A stretch of 64,000 bases of DNA from Chitinimonas viridis (lineage in GTDB: Bacteria; Pseudomonadota; Gammaproteobacteria; Burkholderiales; Chitinimonadaceae), in assembly GCF_030409555.1 (NCBI RefSeq), contig NZ_JAUFPU010000023.1, forward strand, positions 1 through 64,000. The letters run 5' to 3'. Each line of letters begins with the position of its first letter. Positions within the stretch are counted from its first letter, which is position 1. Made by a program: the position numbers and the translations under genes. The notes beneath the pieces were generated by a model. That model saw only the letters and a program-made list of their open reading frames with translations. It made no database searches and was not told the DNA's origin. This document shows positions 8,543-17,758 of the stretch, in pieces.

Positions 8543-9841
8543 CTAATGCTGCACCCCCAGGGCGCGCAGCAAGCCCCTGGCCTTGGCGCGCGTCTCATTC
8601 AATTCCCGCTCGGGATCACTGTCGGCCACGATGCCAGCACCAGCGCGGAAGTACAAGGCATCGCCATCCTGCATAAAGGTACGGATCAGGATATTCAGGT
8701 CCAGCGAGCCATCTTGATTGATATAGCCCAGGCTGCCGGTATAGGCGCGACGCGGCCTGTCCTCCAGCTCCCTGATGATCTGCATGCAGCGCACCTTGGG
8801 GCAGCCGGTAATCGTGCCGCCGGGGAACAAGGCCCGCAATACCCCCGCCACATGCTGCCCTGCGCTCAGGGTACAGCTGACGGTAGACTCGATATGGTGG
8901 ACATAGGTATAGCTGGTCACCTCCATCAAGGCATCAACCTTTACCGTACCCGGCACGGCAATACGCCCAAGATCGTTGCGCTCAAGGTCAATCAACATGA
9001 TGTGCTCAGCCCGCTCCTTGGTCGAAGCCAGCAACCGGGCCTTCTGCGCAGCGTCCTCTTGCGGATCGGCGGAACGCGGATGCGTGCCCGCGATGGGGCG
9101 CGTCTCCACCCGGCCCTGCCTGTCTATCCTCACCAAACGCTCGGGCGATGAACTGACGATAGCCTGGCCGCCCCCCAGATCCACATAGGCCGAGAAGGGC
9201 GCAGGATTGGCACGGCGCAACTGGGCGAACAGATCCAGCGGCCCGGCGCCATCGGCCAGCCTGGCATCCCAGCCGCGCGACAGATTGACCTGGAAAACAT
9301 CGCCCTCGCGGATATAGTCCTTGCAGCGCAAGGTCCCCGCCAGGAACGCCGCCGGCTCGTCCTCACCCAGTTGCTGCAAGGCAATAGCCTGCGGCGCAAA
9401 GACCGGCACGGCAGCCAGCAATGCCTGCAGACTGGCCAGTTGCGCCTCGGTCTCCGCTACCAGCACCGCCCCAACCTGGCCTCGTCTTACCAATATGGCA
9501 GCCGGCACCCTGGCCAGCAGCCCCAATGGGAAGTCCCTGTCCTGTCGCGCCGGCACCGTGGGTTCCAGTGTCTCCAGCCACTCATAGCCCAGATAGGTGA
9601 ACCAGCCACCACTAAAGGGCAGCTCCCCCGCCGCCATCTGGGGCGCCACGGCGATACGGGCAAGGTCGTCGTACAGCGCCTGCCCCTCGTGCCCGGCATA
9701 GACACGCACCGACATAGGCAGGGCGAACAGGATGTCCCAGCCGGCGTCGCCAGCAGACTGCAACAGATAGGGGAAGGCAGCCGGATGGGCCGCAGCCAGC
9801 GCCAGCAGATCAGGCGTGGTGTCTAGCGATAAGGTTGGCAT
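8543..9841 (-). CDS. pabB: Aminodeoxychorismate synthase component I
   Basis: A 432-residue chorismate-binding enzyme. The C-terminal domain shows RPIAGTHPR, ELNETRAKA-type end residues and PGGTITGCPKVRCMQII, the chorismate/Mg site of the PabB/TrpE family. It aminates chorismate with ammonia from a PabA amidotransferase that is not encoded here. The ATG at 9841 is chosen over a TTG 15 bases upstream; neither has a good ribosome site. A hairpin terminator separates it from fabF, so the pab genes may have their own promoter. Confidence 0.92.
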   Translation of the reverse strand: MPTLSLDTTPDLLALAAAHPAAFPYLLQSAGDAGWDILFALPMSVRVYAGHEGQALYDDLARIAVAPQMAAGELPFSGGWFTYLGYEWLETLEPTVPARQDRDFPLGLLARVPAAILVRRGQVGAVLVAETEAQLASLQALLAAVPVFAPQAIALQQLGEDEPAAFLAGTLRCKDYIREGDVFQVNLSRGWDARLADGAGPLDLFAQLRRANPAPFSAYVDLGGGQAIVSSSPERLVRIDRQGRVETRPIAGTHPRSADPQEDAAQKARLLASTKERAEHIMLIDLERNDLGRIAVPGTVKVDALMEVTSYTYVHHIESTVSCTLSAGQHVAGVLRALFPGGTITGCPKVRCMQIIRELEDRPRRAYTGSLGYINQDGSLDLNILIRTFMQDGDALYFRAGAGIVADSDPERELNETRAKARGLLRALGVQH

Positions 9842-9863
9842 CGCGCAGCAAATCAATGAAAAC

Positions 9864-9885
9864 GCCGCGCAGTCTCCCGCGCGGC
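9864..9885 (-). terminator. Terminator after fabF or within the pabB leader
   Basis: GCCGCGC (9864-9870) pairs with GCGCGGC (9879-9885) across an 8-base loop; on the minus strand it is followed by GTTTTC. It sits about 100 bases past the fabF stop and about 20 bases ahead of pabB. The weak T tract suggests partial read-through. Confidence 0.6.
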
Positions 9886-9987
9886 ATTCTGTTTGGCAAG
9901 CCGCTTGGCGAGTATTCCGCCAGGAGGCCTGCCGCCACAGGGCAGTACGCTACGCCGTGCTAGCGCGCAACGCCTCTCGCGCCCTGG

Positions 9988-11229
9988 CTAGACCCGCTTG
10001 AACACCAGCGTGCCATTGGTTCCGCCAAACCCGAAGGAGTTGGAGATCGCCACCCGGATAGTCATGTCACGGGCCGTATTGGCCACGTAATCCAGATCAC
10101 AGCCACCCTCGATATCCTGCTCGAACAGGTTGATGGTGGGCGGGCTCTTCTGGTGGTGCAACGCCAGGATGGAATACACCGCCTCCACCCCGCCCGCGCC
10201 ACCCAGCAAGTGACCCGTCATGGACTTGGTAGAGTTGATGGCCAGCTTGCGCGCATGGTCACCAAAAGCAATCTTGAGTGCATTGGTCTCGTTGGCATCA
10301 CCCAGCGGCGTAGAGGTACCGTGGGCGTTGACGTAGTCGACCTCGTCAGGATTGACGCCGGCATCCCGCAACGCATTCTGCACGCCACGGGCCGGGCCCT
10401 CGGCATTCGGCGCGGTGATGTGGTGGGCGTCCGAGCTCATCCCAAAACCGGCCAGCTCCGCATAGATGGTGGCGCCGCGCTTGACCGCGTGCTCGTACTC
10501 CTCCAGTACCAACACCCCTGCCCCCTCGCCCATGACAAAGCCGTCACGACCCTTGTCCCAGGGGCGCGAAGCCGTGGTCGGATCGTCATTGCGGGTAGAC
10601 AGTGCCTTCATGGAGGCAAAACCGCCTATGCCCAAGCGGGCGATGGCACATTCGGCCCCGCCGGCTACCATGATGTCGGCGTCGCCATACTGGATCATGC
10701 GGCCAGCATCCCCTATGCAGTGTGCGCCAGTGGTACACGCCGACACGATGCCGTAGGAAGGGCCTTGATAGCCCTTGATGATGCTGACGTGGCCCGCGAT
10801 CAGGTTGATCAGCGAACCAGGAATAAAGAAAGGACCGATCTTGCGGGGACCGCCCTGCATCAGGTCCACGCCGGTTTCCTCGATCAGGGGCAGACCGCCG
10901 ATACCCGAGCCGATATTGACGCCGACACGGGTCTTGTCCAGACCAGCAATATCGTCCAGGCCGGCATCCTTGATGGCATCCAGCGCAGCGGCAATGCCGT
11001 AATGGATAAAGGTATCCATGCGGCGCGCCTCTTTGGGCGAAATGTATTGGGTGACATCGAAGCCACGCACTTCCCCGGCGATCTGGCAGGCCATATCGCT
11101 GGCATCAAAACGGGTGATGGTGCCGATACCGCTCTTGCCGGCCAGCAAATTGGCCCATCCTGAAGCGACATCATTGCCTACAGGAGAAACATGGCCCAGG
11201 CCAGTAACGACAACTCTGCGTTTGGACAT
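9988..11229 (-). CDS. fabF: Beta-ketoacyl-ACP synthase II
   Basis: A 413-residue condensing enzyme that elongates acyl-ACP with malonyl-ACP. The nucleophile Cys165 lies in SACTTGAHC, and the histidines of the Cys-His-His triad in [11 protein letters not shown] and [15 protein letters not shown]. The C-terminal [12 protein letters not shown] is the usual glycine-rich loop. The ATG has AGGAAG upstream. It follows acpP across a 182-bp gap that holds a long stem-loop. Full length, no defects. Confidence 0.97.
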   Translation of the reverse strand: MSKRRVVVTGLGHVSPVGNDVASGWANLLAGKSGIGTITRFDASDMACQIAGEVRGFDVTQYISPKEARRMDTFIHYGIAAALDAIKDAGLDDIAGLDKTRVGVNIGSGIGGLPLIEETGVDLMQGGPRKIGPFFIPGSLINLIAGHVSIIKGYQGPSYGIVSACTTGAHCIGDAGRMIQYGDADIMVAGGAECAIARLGIGGFASMKALSTRNDDPTTASRPWDKGRDGFVMGEGAGVLVLEEYEHAVKRGATIYAELAGFGMSSDAHHITAPNAEGPARGVQNALRDAGVNPDEVDYVNAHGTSTPLGDANETNALKIAFGDHARKLAINSTKSMTGHLLGGAGGVEAVYSILALHHQKSPPTINLFEQDIEGGCDLDYVANTARDMTIRVAISNSFGFGGTNGTLVFKRV

Positions 11230-11331
11230 TGGAACTTCCTATCGAGAACAGCTGCGCATCACTCTACATGACTCGCATGACAATACACCACGGTCAAACA
11301 AGCGACCGATCAAATTGAACAGCAAATGTGA

Positions 11332-11367
11332 CAAGACCCCGCCGCGAGCAAACGCGTCGGGGTCTTG
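11332..11367. terminator. Long stem-loop between acpP and fabF
   Basis: CAAGACCCCGCCGCG (11332-11346) pairs with the sequence ending at 11367 with one mismatch in 15, leaving a 6-base loop. There is no following T tract on either strand. In the acpP-fabF gap it could partly terminate transcription or protect the acpP mRNA 3' end, giving more acpP than fabF. The structure is seen; its effect is inferred. Confidence 0.55.
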
Positions 11368-11411
11368 CACACCCTGCAGCCAAGCCGGTCAAGGTCTGGC
11401 TCACAGCTGGA

Positions 11412-11651
11412 TTACTTGCCCTGATGGCTCTTGACGTAATCGATGGCTTGCTGAACGTTGGTGATCTTTTCGGCTTCTTCGTCCGGAATTTCGCACTCGA
11501 ATTCTTCTTCCAGCGCCATCACGAGTTCAACGGTGTCGAGCGAGTCGGCACCGAGGTCTTCAACGAAGGACGAGTCGATCTTGATATCGGCTTCGTTGAC
11601 GCCCAGCTGTTCGGCGACGATCTTCTTCACGCGTTGTTCGATATTTTCCAT
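11412..11651 (-). CDS. acpP: Acyl carrier protein
   Basis: A 79-residue acidic protein that carries growing acyl chains. Ser37 in [20 protein letters not shown] receives the 4'-phosphopantetheine arm. The ATG at 11651 ([18 protein letters not shown]) gives the normal ACP N-terminus; four codons upstream are in frame but unlike the family. It sits between fabG and fabF as in E. coli. High expression is expected. Confidence 0.97.
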   Translation of the reverse strand: MENIEQRVKKIVAEQLGVNEADIKIDSSFVEDLGADSLDTVELVMALEEEFECEIPDEEAEKITNVQQAIDYVKSHQGK

Positions 11652-11742
11652 TCTTGAACCCAAACCTTTCGTGTTGGATGGTCAAAAGCGCCCGCATTCT
11701 ATCAAAAAACGGCGACGCCAAAAAACGGAGTGAAAACTCCAA

Positions 11743-12486
11743 TTAATTCATGTACATACCGCCGTTTACATGCAGGGTAGTACCCGTTACGTAAGCGGCT
11801 CGGTCCGATGCAAGGAAGCCCACGGCATCGGCAATCTCCTGCGGCTGCCCCAAACGCTCCAGCGGAATCTGCGCCAGCAGCTTCTGCTTGTAGTCATCCG
11901 CCAGGCTGGCTGTCATATCCGTATCGATAAAACCGGGGGCCACGCAGTTGACCGTGATATTGCGGCTGCCTACCTCACGTGCAAGCGACCGCGTAAAACC
12001 CATCATGCCCGCCTTGGCGGCGGCGTAGTTGGTCTGGCCGGCAGAGCCGGATGCACCCACTACCGAAGCAATGCTGATGATGCGCCCCCAGCGAGCCTTC
12101 ATCATGCCACGCAATACGGCCTTGGAGAGCCGATATACGGAACGCAGATTGGTATCCATGACGGCATCCCAGTCCTCTTCCTTCATCCGCATCAGCAATT
12201 GGTCACGGGTAATACCCGCGTTGTTCACCAGCACGGCAATGGTGCCATGGGTTTTCTCGACCTGTTCCAGCGCGGCATCCAGGGCGGCACTGTCGTTCAC
12301 GTCGAGCGCCAGACCCTGGCCCGGATAGCCGGCAGCAGCCAGATAGTCCGATATGGCCTGCGCACCCGTGTCGCTGGTTGCCGTGCCTATCACGATGGCA
12401 CCCTCTTTGCCCAGGGTCTCGGCGATAGCCCGGCCTATGCCGCGGGATGCACCGGTAACCAGTGCTACTTTGCCTGTTAGGGACAT
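11743..12486 (-). CDS. fabG: 3-oxoacyl-ACP reductase
   Basis: A 247-residue short-chain dehydrogenase that reduces 3-oxoacyl-ACP with NADPH. The nucleotide loop is TGASRGIGRA (11-20). The catalytic Ser141, Tyr154 and Lys158 are in SVVGASGSAGQTNYAAAKAG. The C-terminal YVTGTTLHVNGGMYM is the normal FabG end. It is 91 bp upstream of acpP and 31 bp downstream of a small membrane-protein gene. Confidence 0.97.
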   Translation of the reverse strand: MSLTGKVALVTGASRGIGRAIAETLGKEGAIVIGTATSDTGAQAISDYLAAAGYPGQGLALDVNDSAALDAALEQVEKTHGTIAVLVNNAGITRDQLLMRMKEEDWDAVMDTNLRSVYRLSKAVLRGMMKARWGRIISIASVVGASGSAGQTNYAAAKAGMMGFTRSLAREVGSRNITVNCVAPGFIDTDMTASLADDYKQKLLAQIPLERLGQPQEIADAVGFLASDRAAYVTGTTLHVNGGMYMN

Positions 12487-12517
12487 GCGTCGTCTTCCTC
12501 GCTCACTTGCTCAATCG

Positions 12518-12799
12518 TCAATTGTTCGTCAGGCGCCAGATCATCGAGGCCAGCCAAAGACCGACACCCGCCACCTGCATGATCAAGGCCTTGCCGCTGG
12601 GCCTGGCATCATCACCGCTCATGTACTGCCCCAGCTTGCCGGCCGCATACAGGAAGAAACCCGCACCGGCAGCCAGTGACCAGGCCACACCATTGACCAG
12701 GCCGTCATGCACGCGCGTCACCCCCAGCAGCAGTGCCAGGGGGATAAACACCCTGTCTATCCAGCGCATGCGGCGGAATGCCTCCACCACCCGGTTCAC
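12518..12799 (-). CDS. Small membrane protein coupled to fabD
   Basis: A 93-residue protein that starts at a GTG overlapping the fabD stop codon (GTGA, 4 bases), so it is translationally coupled. It has two to three hydrophobic segments (about 13-30, 37-53 and 70-88) and a basic N-terminus (EAFRRMRWIDR). Using a longer frame would embed it in fabD. I recognise no family. Its place between fabD and fabG, 31 bp from fabG, suggests a link to membrane lipid synthesis, but this is inference from position only. Confidence 0.72.
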   Translation of the reverse strand: MNRVVEAFRRMRWIDRVFIPLALLLGVTRVHDGLVNGVAWSLAAGAGFFLYAAGKLGQYMSGDDARPSGKALIMQVAGVGLWLASMIWRLTNN

Positions 12800-13722
12800 A
12801 GGGCCGCCTTCAGCTTGTCGAAACTGGCCGGCTCGGTCAGTGCCATGCCGCTCAGTTCGCCGTTGATACGCTTGGTCATACCTGCCAGCACCTTGCCTGG
12901 GCCGCATTCAGCCACCACGGTCACACCGTACTGGGCCAGCAGTTGCACGGTCTCTACCCAGCGCACCGGGCTATAGAGCTGGCGCGCCAAGGCCCCTTTG
13001 ATCTCATGGTCATGTGACCAGGCAGTGACATCTGCGTTATGAATCACCGGGATGGCGGGCGCGCGCAGCATGATGCCCGCCATGGCCGATTCCAGTTGCA
13101 CGGCCGCCGGCTTCATCAGCGCGCAATGCGAAGGCACCGATACCGGCAGCGGCAAGGCCCGCTTGGCGCCGCGCGCCGTACAGGCCTCACAGGCCCGGTC
13201 CACGGCGGCCTTACTGCCCGCAATCACCACCTGACCAGGGGTATTGAAGTTTACCGCCTCGACGACCTCGCCTTGCGCCGCCTCGGCACAGGCGGCACGG
13301 ATGGCGTCGTCGTCCAGGCCCAGAATGGCAGCCATGCCACCCTGCCCAGCCGGCACCGCGGCCTGCATGGCCTCTGCCCGCAGGCGTACCAGGCGCACCG
13401 CATCCTTGAAATCCAGCGCATCGGCCGCCACCAGGGCCGAGTACTCACCCAGGCTGTGGCCGGCGAGATAGTCCGGCTTGCGCCCACCAGCCGCCAGCCA
13501 GGCTCGGTATACCGCCACGCCTGCCGCCAGCATTGCCGGCTGGGTATTGACGGTCGCGTTGAGCGCCTCGTCCGGGCCGCCCGCTATCATGGCCGCCAGG
13601 TCAAAACCGAGCGCCTCGCTCGCTTCTGCCAGCGTCTGCCGCACCACATCGCTATCAGCGAAGGCATTCAACATGCCTATGGCTTGCGAACCCTGGCCAG
13701 GAAAAACAAATGCAAGTTTCAT
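12796..13722 (-). CDS. fabD: Malonyl-CoA:ACP transacylase
   Basis: A 308-residue enzyme that moves malonyl from CoA to ACP. The N-terminus is MKLAFVFPGQGSQAIGM. The nucleophile Ser90 lies in AGHSLGEYSALVAA, and VPSHCALM holds the second catalytic His. The length is as usual. The start is 13 bp after the GST-like gene and the stop overlaps the next gene by 4 bases. Confidence 0.97.
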   Translation of the reverse strand: MKLAFVFPGQGSQAIGMLNAFADSDVVRQTLAEASEALGFDLAAMIAGGPDEALNATVNTQPAMLAAGVAVYRAWLAAGGRKPDYLAGHSLGEYSALVAADALDFKDAVRLVRLRAEAMQAAVPAGQGGMAAILGLDDDAIRAACAEAAQGEVVEAVNFNTPGQVVIAGSKAAVDRACEACTARGAKRALPLPVSVPSHCALMKPAAVQLESAMAGIMLRAPAIPVIHNADVTAWSHDHEIKGALARQLYSPVRWVETVQLLAQYGVTVVAECGPGKVLAGMTKRINGELSGMALTEPASFDKLKAAL

Positions 13723-13735
13723 CTATCGCGCTTCC

Positions 13736-14371
13736 CTATCCCCGCGCTGCGCGGGCTGCCGCCATATCGGCCAGCACCCTCGCATAGGCAGGGCGTTGCT
13801 TCATGTGTTCGAGATAAGTCGCCACCGGCAGCCCGGCAAACCAGTCGCGACCGTAGACATTGTCGGTAATCCGACTGATCAAGGGGAAATGGACGGCAGC
13901 GGCACAGTCCGCCAGGGTAAACATCTCGCCCGCCAGATAGGGTGAAAAGCGGGCCACCCGGCCAAACGCCTGCACCCCTCGGTCCAACTGGCGCGCCACC
14001 TCATCCTTGACACCATCGGCCACTGGCGCGCCAAACAAGGCGTGCGGCAGCAAACGACGGGCCACCAGCTCCACATCCTGCTCCAGTATCTGTATCAGCT
14101 CACGCACCTTGGCACGTGCCAGCAAGTCCTTGGGCAGCAAGGCCACATCAGGATAGCGTTCTTCCAGATACTCCAATGCAGCCTGGCTCTCGCAAAAGCG
14201 AGTACCATCCACCTCAAAGTAAGGCACCTTGCCTGTGGGGCAGCGCGCCAAAAAATCTGCCTCTTGCGAGGGGCCTGTCGCGATCTCCTCGAAGGCGATA
14301 CCCTTCTCCAGCAGGGTCAGCTTGACCTTGTTGGAGTAGTTCGAGAATGCTGAACCATAGAGCCTGAACAC
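13736..14371 (-). CDS. Glutathione S-transferase family protein
   Basis: A 211-residue protein starting at the GTG at 14371 behind AAGGGTG; a longer frame adds 20 unlike residues. The thioredoxin-like N-terminal domain (FRLYGSAFSNYSNKVKLTLL, then GKVPYFEVDGTRFCESQAAL) contains the cis-Pro and Glu-Ser glutathione-binding signature. An all-helical C-terminal domain follows from about residue 85. It resembles small GSTs and SspA-like proteins. It sits between fabH and fabD (113 bp from fabH, 13 bp before fabD), which is not the usual fab cluster order. The substrate is unknown. Confidence 0.85.
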   Translation of the reverse strand: MFRLYGSAFSNYSNKVKLTLLEKGIAFEEIATGPSQEADFLARCPTGKVPYFEVDGTRFCESQAALEYLEERYPDVALLPKDLLARAKVRELIQILEQDVELVARRLLPHALFGAPVADGVKDEVARQLDRGVQAFGRVARFSPYLAGEMFTLADCAAAVHFPLISRITDNVYGRDWFAGLPVATYLEHMKQRPAYARVLADMAAARAARG

Positions 14372-14484
14372 GTTATCACCCTTGTTTTTCGACGACGTTT
14401 CCAGAAAATAAGCGCAGATACTACCCTTCAAGCGGTCAAACCGCTAGCAAGCAGGCGCTTGTTTGATGCGCCGCCGCCCGCCGC

Positions 14485-15444
14485 CTACCAGCGCAGCAGG
14501 GCCGATCCCCAGGCAAATCCGCCACCAATCCCCTCCAGCAGCAGCAGCTCACCCGGCTTGAAACGACCAGCTCGGGCCGCCTCATCCAGGGCCAGCGGGA
14601 TGGACGCCGCCGAGGTATTGCCGTGCCTATCCAGGGTGACCACCACCTTGTCCATGCTCAGCCCCAAGTGCTTGGCGGTGGATTCGATAATGCGCAGATT
14701 GGCCTGATGCGGCACCAGCCAGCTCAGCTCGGACTGCGGCAAGCCCGCCGCAGCCAGCGTTTCGGTAGCCAGCTCGGCCAGCGCCTTGACCGCAAACTTG
14801 AATACCGCCGGGCCGTCCATATGCAGGAAGGGCTTGCCGCTGACATCGCCGTGCATGATGCTTGCCGGGGTAGTCAGGATGTCACGGTAGCGGCCGTCCG
14901 CCTTGAGCTTGGTGACCAGAATGCCCGGCTGGTCCGTGGCTTTCAGCACCACCGCACCAGCACCATCGCCAAACAGCACACAGGTACTGCGATCATCCCA
15001 ATCCAGTATGCGAGAGAACACTTCCGCCCCTACCACCAGCGCCGTCTTGGCCATGCCACCACGAACAAACTGGTCTGCCGTCGCCAGGGCATAGACAAAA
15101 CCGGCACAAACGGCTTGCACATCGAAGGCCGGAAAACCATGCACACCCAACTTGTCCTGCAATATGCAAGCGGTGCTGGGGAACACGACATCAGGGGTGG
15201 TGGTGGCGACGATGATCAGGTCGATATCGGCCGCGGTAACGCCCGCCGCCTCCATCGCCGCCAGGCTGGCCTTGAGCGCCAGATCACTGGTCAGCTCGTC
15301 TGCAGCGGCGATACGACGCTCACGGATGCCCGTACGCGTCACTATCCATTCGTCACTGGTATCAACCTGCTGGGCCAACTCGGCGTTGGCCAGTACGCGC
15401 GCGGGCAAATAGCTGCCCGTGCCGGCAATGCGGGAATACTGCAC
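14485..15444 (-). CDS. fabH: Beta-ketoacyl-ACP synthase III
   Basis: A 319-residue enzyme that starts fatty-acid synthesis by joining acetyl-CoA and malonyl-ACP. The GTG at 15444 follows GGAGA and gives the normal N-terminus [17 protein letters not shown]; an upstream in-frame ATG adds 24 unlike residues. Catalytic Cys113 is in [10 protein letters not shown], His in VPHQANLRI, and Asn in [11 protein letters not shown]. It lies 247 bp after plsX, a long gap for this operon. Confidence 0.96.
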   Translation of the reverse strand: MQYSRIAGTGSYLPARVLANAELAQQVDTSDEWIVTRTGIRERRIAAADELTSDLALKASLAAMEAAGVTAADIDLIIVATTTPDVVFPSTACILQDKLGVHGFPAFDVQAVCAGFVYALATADQFVRGGMAKTALVVGAEVFSRILDWDDRSTCVLFGDGAGAVVLKATDQPGILVTKLKADGRYRDILTTPASIMHGDVSGKPFLHMDGPAVFKFAVKALAELATETLAAAGLPQSELSWLVPHQANLRIIESTAKHLGLSMDKVVVTLDRHGNTSAASIPLALDEAARAGRFKPGELLLLEGIGGGFAWGSALLRW

Positions 15445-15691
15445 TTCGGTCTCTCCATCCGCCGCCTCGTGGGCAGCGGTACGCTGGGGTAATGCCCGCA
15501 CGAGACATAGTCGCACGGGTCAGAAAATACCGGGGCCTGCCCACAACCCCCTCTTTGTTCGCACAGCAACGCTGCCTGTGCAGGCTATCGGCCCGGCTAT
15601 CCAGCCCAGGCCACCCTAAGTACGCTTGATCGCACCCCTGCCCTACCCGAGCACACAGTGCGCCAAGCAAGCAGTGCCATATCCAGCTTCG

Positions 15692-16726
15692 CTAAGCTCG
15701 CTCGGCCGCCGCCTTGCTGGCCACCACATGGTCTGCCATGGTTTCGGTAATCTTGTGCAGCACGCCGGAGCGTGCTTCTTCCAAGGCCTGCTCCAGCGCA
15801 TAGTAGAAACCCAGCCTGTCTGCACCGCCGTGACTCTTCACCACAATACCGCGCAGGCCCAACAGGCTGGCGCCATTGAAGCGCCTGGTATCCATGCGGT
15901 GGCGAAAACTCAGCAACACCGGCATGGCCACCAAGGCAATCAGCTTGCGCCACCAACTGCGGGAGAACTCGTCCTTCAGTATCTCGGTCAGCATCTTGGC
16001 CAGCCCTTCCGAGGCCTTTAAAGCCACATTGCCGGTAAAGCCGTCGCAGACCACCACATCCACCGTACCCTTGTAGATGTCATTGCCTTCCACATTGCCA
16101 CGGAAGTTGAGACTGGACGCCTTCAGCAACTCGGCCGCCTCCTTGACCACCTCGTTACCCTTGATGTCCTCCGAGCCAATATTGAGCAGGCCGACCGTGG
16201 GTCTGTCCTGGTGATTGAGCGCACTGCTGAGCGCCGCCCCCATCACGCCGAACTGATACAGCTGCTCGGGCGTACAGTCGACATTAGCCCCCAGATCCAG
16301 CACGCAGCTGGTGCCGTGCATGGTGGGCAGCATCTTGGCGATGGCAGGGCGATCTATGCCTGCCAGGGTCTTGAGTACAAAACGGGCCGTGGCCATCAGC
16401 GCACCGGTGTTGCCTGCCGACACGCAGGCATGCGCCTCGCCGGACTTCACTAGGTTGATGGACACCCGCATGGACGAGTCTTTCTTGTTCTTGAGGGCCA
16501 ACTGGGGCGGCTCGTCCATGGCTACGACTTCGCTGGCGTGATGGATGCGCAGACGCGGGCCAACCGTGGCGTGACGCGCCTTCAGCTCGGCCTCAATGGC
16601 ATCCTGCAAACCCACCAGGACCACATTGACGTCGGGATGTGCCTTGAGAAACTTGAGTGCGGCGGGCACGGTGACATGCACACCGTGGTCGCCGCCCATT
16701 GCATCGATAGAGACTGTGATTTCCAT
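15692..16726 (-). CDS. plsX: Phosphate acyltransferase PlsX
   Basis: A 344-residue enzyme that converts acyl-ACP and phosphate to acyl-phosphate, the donor for glycerol-3-phosphate acylation by PlsY. The N-terminus [20 protein letters not shown] is the family signature, as is [20 protein letters not shown]. The ATG at 16726 is chosen; a frame extending 12 codons upstream is unlike the family. rpmF lies upstream, separated by a strong terminator and a leader hairpin. Confidence 0.95.
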   Translation of the reverse strand: MEITVSIDAMGGDHGVHVTVPAALKFLKAHPDVNVVLVGLQDAIEAELKARHATVGPRLRIHHASEVVAMDEPPQLALKNKKDSSMRVSINLVKSGEAHACVSAGNTGALMATARFVLKTLAGIDRPAIAKMLPTMHGTSCVLDLGANVDCTPEQLYQFGVMGAALSSALNHQDRPTVGLLNIGSEDIKGNEVVKEAAELLKASSLNFRGNVEGNDIYKGTVDVVVCDGFTGNVALKASEGLAKMLTEILKDEFSRSWWRKLIALVAMPVLLSFRHRMDTRRFNGASLLGLRGIVVKSHGGADRLGFYYALEQALEEARSGVLHKITETMADHVVASKAAAERA

Positions 16727-16742
16727 GGGCGGGAGATTACGG

Positions 16743-16770
16743 GCTAGCGCGATGTTCGCCAAGCGCTAGC
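16743..16770. other. Leader hairpin ahead of plsX
   Basis: GCTAGCGC (16743-16750) and GCGCTAGC (16763-16770) form a perfect 8-bp stem with a 12-base loop, 16 bases upstream of the plsX start. It could affect plsX translation or mark an element end. Only the inverted repeat is seen directly. Confidence 0.4.
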
Positions 16771-16786
16771 TTGAAACAGTACAAAC

Positions 16787-16815
16787 AAAAAGGCGCGCTT
16801 CGTAGGAAGCGCGCC
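16787..16815 (-). terminator. Terminator between rpmF and plsX
   Basis: GGCGCGCTTC (16792-16801), loop GTAG, GAAGCGCGCC (16806-16815), followed on the minus strand by TTTTTGTTTG. This is a textbook rho-independent terminator 30 bases after the rpmF stop. It probably limits read-through from abundant rpmF mRNA into plsX. Confidence 0.88.
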
Positions 16816-16844
16816 TTGGTATTGCTTGCCGAAGCAAAGGACAA

Positions 16845-17024
16845 TTACTCGCCCTTGGCCTTGACCACGCGACGACCACGGTAGAAGCCGTTGGGGCTGA
16901 TGTGGTGACGCAGGTGAGCCTCGCCAGTGCTGGGCTCAACAGCCAGCGCAGGAGCGGTCAGGAAATCGTGGGCGCGATGCATGCCGCGCTTGGAAGGGGA
17001 TTTTTTGTTCTGTTGAACGGCCAT
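16845..17024 (-). CDS. rpmF: 50S ribosomal protein L32
   Basis: A 59-residue basic protein starting [20 protein letters not shown] with the later motif [17 protein letters not shown], the bacterial L32 signature. It is the cysteine-free, zinc-independent form. The ribosome site AGGAGTTAG precedes the ATG. The yceD-rpmF-plsX order is conserved in proteobacteria. A strong terminator follows. Confidence 0.97.
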   Translation of the reverse strand: MAVQQNKKSPSKRGMHRAHDFLTAPALAVEPSTGEAHLRHHISPNGFYRGRRVVKAKGE

Positions 17025-17063
17025 GGTTCTAACTCCTGGATCAAACTCGAAAATGACAAAAAC

Positions 17064-17579
17064 TTAGTGTTCGCCGCGCTGCAACTTGCCTTTAAGATCC
17101 GCCAGCACGGCAAACGGGTTCGGCTTTTGCGGCACTACGTCCGCATCTGGCGCCACACCCACCTCGGCAACACACGCATCGTGTGCCGGAGCATAGGGTA
17201 GCGACAGCAAAATCTCGTCCTCAATCAGGTTTAGCAGGCTGAACTCTTGCTCAAACAGCAAACCTTCCATGTCCTCATCTTCCGCTTCCGCCTCATCCAG
17301 CTTGGCCTCGTCGGCAAACAGGGTGAAGCGTGTCGCTACGTCTATCTCGAACGGCAAGGACTTGAGGCAGCGCTGGCATTTCAACTCAAGCTGGCCGCCT
17401 ACACGCAAGTCCAGCGTCAGGCGCTTGTACTTGTCTGCGTTGCCGGCCAGGGCAAATTGTATGGCACTACCGCCCAGCACGTCGGCCGCCACACGGGGCA
17501 GATCGGCCAAGGCCAATTCCCCCTGCAGGGTGCGTTCACGTCTGGCAAATTCGCCGTTGTCGAAGGTGAGGTCGGACAT
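17064..17579 (-). CDS. yceD: YceD family (DUF177) protein
   Basis: A 171-residue acidic protein starting MSDLTFDNGEFARRERTLQG. It has the family's central CQRCLKSLPFEIDV, with a second cysteine at HDACV, and a long acidic stretch DEAEAEDEDMEGLLF. YceD is needed for normal 23S rRNA levels in some species and is nearly always next to rpmF. It is the first gene of the fab cluster, divergent from maf across 179 bp. Confidence 0.92.
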   Translation of the reverse strand: MSDLTFDNGEFARRERTLQGELALADLPRVAADVLGGSAIQFALAGNADKYKRLTLDLRVGGQLELKCQRCLKSLPFEIDVATRFTLFADEAKLDEAEAEDEDMEGLLFEQEFSLLNLIEDEILLSLPYAPAHDACVAEVGVAPDADVVPQKPNPFAVLADLKGKLQRGEH

Positions 17580-17758
17580 AAACGGTGGATGATATACTCC
17601 AAGTCCTTCAAACGTCAAAAAAATCTAGCCTTTGCCGTGCGGTGCAGGCACAGTCCACCCGCCCCTTCCTGGCCCCAGCAAATCTGCCGGCCAGACAAGG
17701 CTCAGGCAGGCCGCCGCAGGGCGCAAGATCAAGTCAACCCGCTGGAACCGCCTCCATC

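Noticed and set aside
12800-12907. A longer N-terminus for the small membrane protein
   Set aside because: It would lie wholly inside fabD and is strongly polar; the GTG overlapping the fabD stop fits better.
15362-15670. A 102-codon minus-strand frame between plsX and fabH
   Set aside because: Overlaps the fabH start out of frame, Cys/Arg-rich, no ribosome site.
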